DNA of 64,000 nucleotides, from positions 1,388,769 through 1,452,768 of the forward strand of contig CM059624.1 in NCBI GenBank assembly GCA_030435675.1, given 5' to 3'. The notes beneath the pieces are model-generated. The model worked only from the letters and a program-made list of their open reading frames with translations, had not been told where the DNA came from and did not search any database. The position numbers were made by a program, and so were the translations under genes. This document shows, piece by piece, positions 55,627-64,000 of this stretch; the first letter of the stretch is position 1, and each line of letters begins with the position of its first letter. The stretch is from Steinernema hermaphroditum (taxonomy: Eukaryota; Nematoda; Chromadorea; Rhabditida; Steinernematidae).

Positions 55627-56172
55627 CAGACAGAACCGCCAAAAAATAACCGCCAACGACAAAACCGCCAAATCAAAAACCGCCGATAAAAAAACCGCCA
55701 AACGGATAAAACCGCCAAATATCGCACTGTTTGTGCCGTGTAGTACTAGGATGTCAGCGAAGCCAACACGACAACAGGGCTCGCCCTTCGTGTTCGCTTT
55801 AAATCCACAGGCATAGTCCTAAGCCGGAGCCTAAGCCGAGCCGGGGTTTGCCTAAGCTAGCACGACTAAGAGCCGCATATTCGTTTTTGTGCATGGGTTA
55901 ACATCGCAGCTTGGCTTAGGCTCCGGCTTAAACTTAAGCCTATTGATTTAAAGCGAGCCCGAAGGGCGAGCCTGTTGTCATGCTGGTTTCGGCAAACCCC
56001 GGCTTAGCTTAGGCTCCGGCTTAGAACTATGCCTAGTAATTTAAAGCGATCCCGCACAAACAGCGCGATATTTGGCGGTTTTGTCCGTTTGGCGGTTTTT
56101 GATTTGGCGGATTTGTCCTCGGTGGTTTTGTATTTGGAGGTTATTTTTTGGCGGTTCTGTCCGGGCGCCGTC
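55627..56172. repeat. fold-back element with AACCGCCA subrepeats
   Basis: The left arm starts CAGACAGAACCGCCAAAAAA and carries at least six AACCGCCA units to 55715, then TATCGC...GGGCTCGCCCTTCG...TTTAAATC. The right arm is its inverse, ending TTTTTTGGCGGTTCTGTCCG (about 56165). The centre has several GGCTTAGGCTCCGGCTTA units. Arms total ~250 bp each. No transposase. A clear target-site duplication was not found. Confidence 0.7.
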
Positions 56173-56351
56173 GTCAATCCTGGTGGTCACGTGCCTAAAG
56201 TGGCGTAGGACCGCTTACCATTCAAAAAAATATTCCGCTGGAGGATGTCTTACCACTGTATTGCAAAAAGGCACTCCGTCTGTGTCGACGGTGGCGATTT
56301 TCTAAGGAATCTATTGCTTATTTATCAATTTCTTTTTTTTTATCACGCTAT

Positions 56352-57361
56352 TTACTCAAAGACATGGTTCGGCATAGTAATTACAGCTACAGAGTTATTC
56401 TTTCTTACAAGAACGTCCACCATTCTCCTCCTCAGAGCGCCGTTGACTACCAAAGTAAGGGTTGCAAACATTCCACATATAACGATCCACAACATATTGA
56501 TAATAATCAAGGTGATCCTATCGGATTTATTGAGAGGACCCCAGAACGCTGCCGCCAGAGTGAGTGTTTCACAGAGGAAAGATACAACGGACACGACGAG
56601 GATTCTGATTTCCGTTTTGAAGGAAGCCGACTGAGTGGACGACTTTTTCAACTAAACTTTTTTAACTGTTTACGTATCATAGTTAAATCATTATACCTTA
56701 ACAAGAGAACCTGTAACCACTAAGTAAATGGCAAGGACTACGCCATCTGTGATTAAATCATAGTATGGCTCTATAGTCGACAGAATTCTCGATCCATCTC
56801 CTTTACTGTAACACCACGCAAAGAACTCCCCGTTGCGTTCGTAGGTCTCTCCAAAACCGGGAAAGGACATAAGCACTGCTATAGAGATCCAAATAAGGTA
56901 GGACAGTCCAAGAAAGACATAAGTAATCTTCGAGATATCAAACGAGCGGGGGCACATGAAGATAAGAAGTCGATCGACGGCCAAAGTGAAGTTGAGGGCT
57001 ATGTAGTGGTACCATGTTGATTGGAGTATTATCCCAAGAACCTAGACATCGTCGTTTATCATGCGGTGATCTGCTGGTCTTACCCTGTCTATGTAATAAT
57101 GAAAGGTGCTCTGCGCCATGGTCATGATGCCTGCCAACCCGAGGACCAGCAACTGAGCCATGCAGGCAATGCAAATGCTTTTACAAATCCGATAGCTACT
57201 GCTTGAGAACTCCTTGTTCCTGAGCAGTGTCTATAAGTAATACGCTTTACATGCACATCTTATTATGGCCGTACCAGAAGAAGAAGTCCATTGAGAACAA
57301 ACATGAATAAAGCGACCACAAAGTAGGCCATTCCAACCAATACAGCGAGTGTTGTCACCAT
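56352..57361 (-). CDS. seven-TM chemoreceptor, cluster member 2 of 4
   Basis: Four exons: 57361-57275, 57230-57084, 57041-56697, 56651-56352; 292 aa. FVLNGLLLL at the exon 1 end; CIACMAQLLVLGLAGIMTMA; FHYYIDR at the exon 2 end; FTLAVDRLLIFMCPRSF; SLVKLKKSST at the exon 3/4 junction, exactly where member 1 has LVKLRKST; RILVVSVVSF; AAAFWGPLNKSD; LVVNGALRRRMV after TM7. All phases are 0. Convergent with member 1, with the fold-back element between them. Confidence 0.77.
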
Positions 57362-57884
57362 TACTGCTTAACACAATTATTCTCTCTCCTTTTTTCAAGC
57401 GAATATGTAAAAAATACGAACGTAATTGAATTCTATATGAGCAACCTGTCTAAACCTTGACAACAATCCAACAATCAAGATCACGTATCGATGACTGGTT
57501 GTAGGTGAAAGTGGTAGCGTGCGTAGTTAAAGCAGGTGAAATGAGTGTTTGTTAAAGGTATGATGCTGAAAAGTGCGTTAGGCAAATAAGGCCACTATCG
57601 ATAACAGTCATATATCCTATGTTCTTTCATCTTTTTTAATTGAGGTAACAGGTTTCATGATTTCCTATAATACACCTCATAAAAGTGAAAGATAAGCACA
57701 TTTTTTGTAGTTATCACATTCGGTTAGGTGGACTAGTATGGATCGTGTAGTCGGTCCTTCATTCCATTGATGGGAACCCGTCCTATCCATATGATGAACG
57801 TGACGACCTTGTGACTAAAGCTTATCTCTCTTTCTATTTGCGCATGTTAAAATTAGATAGTCAAAGCGAAGAAACGCGAGGGAT

Positions 57885-58110
57885 GGGATGCACCCGGTTC
57901 GAAACCGAAATAAAGCGGTAGGTCCATACACTGGAATCCAAAGTATTCGGATCCGCGCGCAGGCAAAACGTTTTTCTTTACGTGTTTTCTTCACAGAATT
58001 CTACAATCTCTTTCCGATTCTAAGTAGACATTTTAACTTGCTGAAAGAACACGCAGAAAAGGTACGCAAAAGCCGTTTGACTGCAGGCGGATCCAAACTC
58101 CGAACCTTCC
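57885..58110. repeat. tRNA-like repeat family, copies b
   Basis: CACCCGGTTCGAAACCG, then TTCGGATCCGCGCGCAGGCA followed by AAACG, then a second CTGCAGGCGGATCC nearby (58081). Related to 30780-30990 by the GGATCC..GCAGGCAAAAC block and B-box-like GGTTCGAA. Relic only. Confidence 0.4.
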
Positions 58111-58469
58111 GACAGAACAGTGTTCTTCTGGATTGAAACCTACATATCAGATCATGTTCGATACAACGAGAATTTCTGTGTCATCGTCTCATGCCCTCAA
58201 GCCAACAACTGGAAAAGCTGAAAAGACACTTTGCATGTTACGACAGGCCCCTTTAAAAATAGCATATTAATGAAATTAGGCTGATTTGGAAAGCAGTTGA
58301 AGTTTCGCACTCCGTGCCGGCTCTGACTCAGCTTGGCTTGGTTAACTTTATTGTAAAAGCAATTTTGACTGATTTTAACAATAGCGAAACAACCTTCGTC
58401 CCCATTTCCACTCGCTTCTTTGTGCCATCTACACCTGACCAACTATCATTTTGTTTTTACTACTATATG

Positions 58470-59411
58470 TTAAAACGGAATTACAGTAGACACAACAACT
58501 TTCTTGTTCCTTTTGAACATGCCTACAATCTTCTTTTTCACGGCTGCGTTAAAAATCGGCATCAACGCGGCAAACAGACCGCACTCAATGATCCAAGAGC
58601 TGTTGAAAACGATGAAAGTTGACGTCTCATCCATAAGGTTAGTAGGACCCCAAAAGCACCATATTGTGAAGAAGGAGTCATAGAAGAACGACACGATTGC
58701 CACGACCAGTATCCGCATTTCGGCTTTAGATGACTCAGTAGAAACCTTGACTATATATCCCACAACCATCAAATAAACAACGAAAACTATAGCGAATATA
58801 CTCATGTCGAAGTAGGGTTCTATGGAATATAGAGTTGTTGATCCGGCGCTGGTATCATAGAACCATAAATAGAGTAGATCGTCATGCTCGTAGGTGACTC
58901 CGAAACTTGGGAGGCTCAGAATTACAGCAGTTGTCACCCACAGAATCCACGAAAGGGAAAGCAGAAGATTTGTGATGGTATTTCCTATAGGTTTCGGACA
59001 TGTGAACACCATGAGCCTGTTTACGGCCAGTGTTAAAGTTATGCCTTCGTAAAGGAACCATCCCGATTGGATTACTATTCCGAATATCTGTAATTAAGAA
59101 GGGTGACCAACAGTTGATGCTCCAAAGGTTACCCTATCCAAATAATAATTATAAACGCTCTGTGATAGAGTCATAACCCCACCAACCACTTGGGACGACA
59201 ACTGAATCATGCAGGCTATACAGAGATTAGTGATGATTTTGTAGCTGCTCGTCTTGAATTGTTTGTCAGTCATCAAAATCTGCAAACCCTATTCTTACGT
59301 TGGGTCGGGGCTTGTTCCACCTACCACCACGATTAGTCCATTTAGAGAAAACAGTGATCCGGCCAACGCTAAATAATAGCTTCCGATGAGAGTAGAAAAC
59401 AGGCAGTCCAT
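58470..59411 (-). CDS. seven-TM chemoreceptor, cluster member 3 of 4, intron lost
   Basis: Three exons: 59411-59325, 59279-59133, 59087-58470; 283 aa. SLNGLIVV at the exon 1 end; CIACMIQLSSQVVGGVMTLS; YNYYLDR at the exon 2 end; GIVIQSGWFLYEGITLTLAV then NRLMVF (Asn replaces the Asp of members 1 and 2); IVKVSTESSKAEMRILVVAI read without the intron that interrupts the same place in members 1 and 2; IWCFWGPTNLMDE; IFNAAVKKKIVGMF after TM7. Frame intact. Confidence 0.76.
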
Positions 59412-60255
59412 GTTGCGAAGAAATGGAAAGTGAACAAAACAATGAATTCATTATAGTAGCAACTGTCACCTAATTGTTAACGTAGTTTCTGGCAAAAACA
59501 CAGCTGAATGTCGCGTATCTGGGTAGTATACCCACGCGTTAATGGTAAAATTTTTCCGAAACACTAAAATTCAATCGACTATTCATTTCAGCCATCGGCG
59601 AAAACTAACTTCCGGACCACGAAAGTATCTCACTGAATTCACGCCTATCCCGCGAACGTCCTGATATCGAGAAGTTCCGTCGCCTTTTCTCGTTTTTGAT
59701 TATTCCAGAAGATCGACTGCATTGTCTTCTAATCCCTATTCATCGTTGAGGTTCTGTCTTGCTGCACTGCGAAGCCCAAAACACATGAATCTAGTGTACT
59801 TCATTTCCCCACCGCAATTCTATTTATGTGTTTAAATCGACTATTGCCCAACTGGAGTCAAACGGACGTTCGAGTGGTTCGTTGACCCGGCGGTGACAAA
59901 AAGCAAAGCAGTTTTATGTACGTCCGTACGCCATGGATGGTCTCTGTGGAAAAGAAGAAAAGGACGTCGTTGGTGACTATGATTTTGATTACAAAAAACA
60001 ACAGGTCCGCGCGGGCACACACAGCAACACTGAACCGATCACCGGGAGTCCGCTCTGGAACTCTGAAGAACACCGCTGCTCTCCCGCCGCACACTGATAA
60101 ACTCTGCTGCTCTCGCTGTTAGCAGCCCACTGTCTACATAGATGATGTTCTGGAACCTCCTGCGCCTCGTAGGCACGTTATTCGGCGCGGGATTCAAATC
60201 CTGCTGAAATCCGGGAAATCCCGGACGCGCTGAAAGGACGCGACCGCTTGTCGCG

Positions 60256-60690
60256 ACACACGGACAACTGATCCCACGATGCCCAAATAGCTTTCGACAG
60301 TGTTGTGTTTCGACAGTTGCGCGAAAAATACTTGTGCAAAAACCGATCAAAAAAAACCAAGCATTTAGCATCATTCCATTCGTTTCGTCCCAAAGAGCAC
60401 ATAGCCCTCTTAGACCCGGCCCACGGTTAGGAAGGCCAGATTGATAAGAGACGGGTTTTTGCACAAGCAATTTTTCGCGCAACTGTCGGTACACCGTCGA
60501 AAGCTATTTGGACATCGTGGGATCGGTTGTCCGTGGGATCAGCCGTCTACAGGATCAGTTGTCTTTGGGATCAGTTGTCCTTGGGATCAGTTGTCTGGGA
60601 TCAGTTGTCCTGGGATCAGTTGTCCTGGGATCAGTCTTCTGGGATCAGTTGTCCTTGGATCAGTTGTCTTGTGATCAGTTGCACCTGACC
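60256..60690. repeat. fold-back element followed by GGGATCAGTTGTC minisatellite
   Basis: 60256-60349 (CACGGACAACTGATCCCACG to GTGCAAAAACCGATC) pairs with 60452-60537 (GGGTTTTTGCACAAGC to ATCGTGGGATCGG...GTGGG). The right arm continues into about ten imperfect units of TGGGATCAGTTGTCCT to ~60690. The repeat unit equals the outer end of the arms, so the satellite grew from the element's terminus. The long open frame here is an artefact of the repeat. Confidence 0.75.
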
Positions 60691-60736
60691 CGTGTTTTAC
60701 GAATATGAACAACGTAACTCTCGCAAAGGTAACCCG

Positions 60737-61148
60737 GGCTCTATTAGGGAGAAGTGACCAAAACTTTACCGATCTTGACAAAACTGTATCGATCTTGACA
60801 AAACTATACCGATCTTGACAGAATGGTATTTATTTTGACAAAACTATACCGATCTTGACAGAATGGTATCGATCTTGACAGAATGGTATTTATTTTGACG
60901 AAATGGTATTTATTTTGACAAAACTGAATTTAGATTGACACAACCACATTTCACTGACAAAATCATAAATCAGTCTTTGTAGTAGTTAAAGATTAAAGAA
61001 CGTTTTGTCAGTGAAATGTGGTTTTGTCAAAATAATTACTATTCTGTCAAAATAAATACCATTTTGTCAAAATAAATACCATTCTGTCAAGATCGGTATA
61101 GTTTTGTCAAGATCGGCATAGTTTTGGTCACTTCTCCCTAATAGAGCC
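60737..61148. mobile_element. non-autonomous fold-back MITE, 412 bp, with 8-bp target duplication
   Basis: Terminal inverted repeats start GGCTCTATTAGGGAGAAGTG and continue GACCAAAACT on both sides. Target-site duplication GTAACCCG at 60729-60736 and 61149-61156. Internally, runs of TGACAAAACTATACCGATCT and TGACAGAATGGTATTTATTT variants on the left are mirrored on the right. No coding sequence. The 8-bp duplication fits mobilisation by a hAT-type transposase supplied in trans. Confidence 0.85.
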
Positions 61149-61156
61149 GTAACCCG

Positions 61157-63021
61157 TTGTTGTTGCGTAGTAGTCCCCGTCCGGCGTCTAGACTGACTAC
61201 ACGCCCTGTTGTGTCTATGATTGTACGTATAAAGGATCTAATTGTGCACAGAGATGAACACCACCCGACTGGTCGTTCCCCATGATAAAGCAGTTTTCAA
61301 TTTAACAATCGGACATTTACGATTTCGCACAGGTAACTTGCTTTGAACCGAAGAAAACCTTTGTGATCTTCACTCTTGAATAGAAAGAAGAAGTCACTCA
61401 AGCGCTAACAGTGACACGTGTGTTCGTGAAGCACCGAAATGATATTCATTAGCGCAAATGCTAACAAGCAGTAAGCGTTAAAAAGTCATCTTTATTTCGC
61501 ATGACGTAATGCCGTTGATACGGGGCGGTAAACCGTATAAAATCGTGCCATTTGTTGTCCCTTAAAACAGATTTTTTGTTTTCAGTGTGTCAGCTAGAGT
61601 TACCGTAGCTTAGGTGACACATAATGAGCTGTCTCCTTAACACTAGGGTATGTCAGCTAGGGTTGAAGCAAGCTTTTTAAGTGTGATAATCTATTAGGGT
61701 ATCATACTTGACAACAGTTTTTTTGTTCATGTTTGCTACCCGCGATTCAAAGGCAAAACACAAACCCCCGTATATTATCGAGGCACCTGAAGTATGCGGA
61801 AGTATTATTTATGTGATGATTGGGAGAGTTTGCTACGGTGACACATCTCCAGGTGAAATATATTGTTTTGCCATAAATTGAAATATGCAACAGTAATTTA
61901 TATGTTGTTCCGCTTTCGCAGTGAGCATAGTTTGTATTCGTGTTTTGCACGCGGCACAGAAACTCAAAAGCGTTCGCATTCAAGAAACGACATCAACCTT
62001 GTTTTCTGTGTTTCCTTGCTTTCTATGTCTATGCCTGTCCGCTCAGGGATCGCCTTAAGTATCTCTTTGCGACTGTGCCTGAGGAATGGTGCGATGAGAG
62101 CGTTGACGATCAGACAACAGCGAATACATTCCCTTTTGCGAGGTATCGAGCCTAGCCGGAACCGACCCCCCGAGTCGGAACGAACCGGATCGGTCAAAGC
62201 CATGCTTTTTGTCACTGGTGGTCTTTGATACCGGAACTGGCAGAGTAGAACATTAATAATTGAAACTATGACCATGGTCCCTTGAACTGCTCCGTAGAAT
62301 CCCTGTCGCTGGGCACAATGATACATGTGTGAATTCTTTTTATGTCTTACTGCGCATGCAGAGCAACCACTTATCGCTTTCGCCTGGATGTTGGGATCAC
62401 TGTCATAAACACAAATCGATATTTGAATCCGACATGACGCAATTAGCGGGAGAAAACAACTACAGAAAAAAGTTTAAAAACATGCAAATACCTTCAAAAT
62501 GACCTGTTTTCGAACATTTGACCTAGAATTGTCTAGGTCTTCATATCACACTGTTCGATATAAGCTTACTGTAGGCACCCCGCCCGACAGACTGAACTTA
62601 ATTTCTAGAACAGATGTTATCGCAGTCACCTACTCGAGGTTGACTTGACGTGAATAAATTGTGTACCTTACAGTGCACTTGACTTGCATCGTGGACCCCT
62701 CTGGTCGTCAGTGATCGTTGAACGTATACCTAATTAACATAATAGTCGGTAATCTCTCTTTTTCAATGCTGTATTTTATTTCCGCCAATTGATGACGCAC
62801 TCTGAAAGCGACGGAAGAATATGACTTGAAAGCAGGACGGTTGCGGCTATTTTCCTGGAATACACCTGGACCACTCCAAGCACTAATTGTTTTGGCGCAG
62901 TTTTTTTATTAAATTATTAATTACCATAAGGCATTCGGTATCAAATGGCATACGCCATTCGGATACTGCCATGTGGATTACTCACAAGGCCACTCAACAC
63001 GGCGTTTTCCAGAACAAGGAC
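61157..63021. other. no gene recognised
   Basis: Frames at 61863-62326 on both strands have no motif or splice support. AT-rich sequence dominates towards 62900. Confidence 0.4.
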
Positions 63022-63299
63022 ATGCGAACAGTGACCACGACTATCGTCGGCATCTTCTATTTTTCGCTGGCTTCCTTTCTCTTTGTTTTGAATGGAGTAC
63101 TTCTAATGGTACGGGTACATTCAGTGATGTGGCCTAGTGGCCGTGATTTCAGACGTTATTGACCAACAAGGAATTTAAATCAAGTACCTACCGAGTCATC
63201 ATCAACATGAACATCGCCTGCATGATGTTGCTGAGTGTTTTTGTTGTTGGCGGTGTGATGACTGTGGCGCAGACCACTTTTAATTATTACTTGGACCGG
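63022..63299 (+). CDS. seven-TM chemoreceptor, cluster member 4 of 4, 5' exons only
   Basis: Exons 63022-63108 (87 nt) and 63153-63299 (147 nt) match the first two exons of members 2 and 3 in length and phase. LFVLNGVLLM at the exon 1 end; TLLTNKEFKSSTYRVIINMN; ACMMLLSVFVVGGVMTVAQT; FNYYLDR at the exon 2 end before GTAAGT. In 700 bases to the window end no exon 3 appears; the following DNA holds a tRNA-like repeat. Either a long intron continues outside the window or the gene is truncated. Confidence 0.65.
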
Positions 63300-63519
63300 G
63301 TAAGTCGCATCTTTTCAAGGTTATAAACGTATCGAAAGTGAGTTTTTTGCTTGCCCCGAGAAACAAGTTAACCTCTGAATACTTGGGATTGTGTCCAGGG
63401 TTGTTGAGTATTCGAAAAGCATGGAATATCGAATCGATTTACCCAAGTCGGGCAAACTTTTGAACAAGTCAGCAAAACTCTAAAGAGCATAAGCAATAAG
63501 GTATACCAATTTTCACTAG

Positions 63520-63600
63520 CGCTATCACTGTGCCGCCCTGGCTCATTGCCAGTGTGTTTGACTCTCACGCGGGGGGTCGGGGGCTCGGTTCCCCGTGGAG
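63520..63600 (+). repeat. tRNA-like SINE relic inside the intron
   Basis: CCCTGGCTCATTGCCAGTG (A-box-like) followed by GTCGGGGGCTCGGTTCCCC (T-arm-like, B box degraded to GCTCGGTTCC). Lies after the second exon of the receptor; a possible cause of the lengthened intron. Confidence 0.4.
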
Positions 63601-64000
63601 TCTGACACTCTTGTGATTTGAATAGTATTCGATTGCAAAAATGTTGAAAAGATCAAAAAGGCCGAATAGCCTAAAAGTAATCGAATATTTCACAACCCTA
63701 GATGAGTTACGTCAATGCAGACCATTAATATGCACAGAAGTACAGCACAGATTGCTGTTTAGGAATTCATATTGTGGTGGTGTTTTAAGAAAAACGCATA
63801 CATATTATCACATTCCTGCGAATACACTGGTAAACTTTGGCTTCTTGGAAACGCTCCGATTATTTTCGTCATACAGAATACTTATGAGGTGCAATAAAAA
63901 TATTTAATCGTTAACAAAAAAGTCACCGCTTGTCTTCTGGCCTCGCCGCAAGGCACGGTTTCAGAGTTGATAGTGGTGATCCCATCAGTTTTCGAGAGCA

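Noticed and set aside
55800..56040. Interstitial telomere repeat
   Set aside because: Units are GGCTTAGGCTCCGGCTTA variants, not a run of TTAGGC; treated as part of the fold-back element.
60441..60708. Overlapping plus-strand ORFs rich in LGSVVLGISC-type repeats
   Set aside because: They are translations of the GGGATCAGTTGTC minisatellite and are open in more than one frame; no gene is implied.

Overview
The window is nuclear DNA of a nematode. Protein-coding genes are split by very short introns (mostly 41-60 nt, GT...TTTCAG or TTTTAG). Several start codons sit directly behind a trans-splice-like TTTTCAG. AATAAA follows the stop codons, and the genes are dominated by serpentine chemoreceptors and small secreted proteins. 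I cannot name the species; a rhabditid or diplogastrid-type worm fits. Exons below were assembled by hand from reading frame, splice signals and comparison between paralogs inside the window. In frames, lengths and phases they close exactly for 18 multi-exon genes.

Layout. 0-7 kb: a 3'-truncated gene of an 'MDxVP' family, a truncated copy of it 2.6 kb away, a four-exon single-pass membrane protein (paralog at 41.6 kb), and an Srsx-type receptor. 9.2-16.6 kb: the most interesting block. Four copies of a three-exon gene each encode a 72-aa precursor: signal peptide, propeptide, Lys-Arg cleavage site, then an 18-residue Gln-Cys...Cys-Ile-Phe-Gly peptide (predicted pyroglutamyl, disulphide-cyclised, amidated). 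They are interleaved on the same strand with two copies of a seven-transmembrane receptor, one intact and one decayed. Tail fragments of the receptor persist upstream of other peptide copies, so receptor plus peptide looks like the unit that was duplicated. 16.9-25 kb: a second MDxVP gene, an ATP-grasp enzyme, and two Srbc-like receptors. 26.9-30 kb: a secreted eight-exon protein of unknown family and a 5' remnant of a paralog. 30-35.6 kb: gene-poor, with tRNA-like SINE relics. 35.7-40.1 kb: three intronless receptors in tandem, with a mariner relic between the second and third. 40.4-42.6 kb: an RTE-type retrotransposon relic and the second copy of the membrane protein. 43.9-45.1 kb: an Srx receptor. 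46.2-48.4 kb: a secreted CUB-like, Ser/Thr-rich, probably GPI-anchored protein. 48.4-54 kb: mostly unassigned. 54-63.3 kb: four paralogous receptors (the last continues past or is cut at the window end) separated by fold-back elements, including a MITE with an 8-bp target-site duplication.

Functionally this is an accessory chromosome region: chemosensory receptors, secreted defence-like or signalling proteins and transposon debris, shaped by tandem duplication and decay. The peptide-receptor interleaving is the one arrangement that suggests genes acting together (possible ligand and receptor). That is inference from linkage, not proof.
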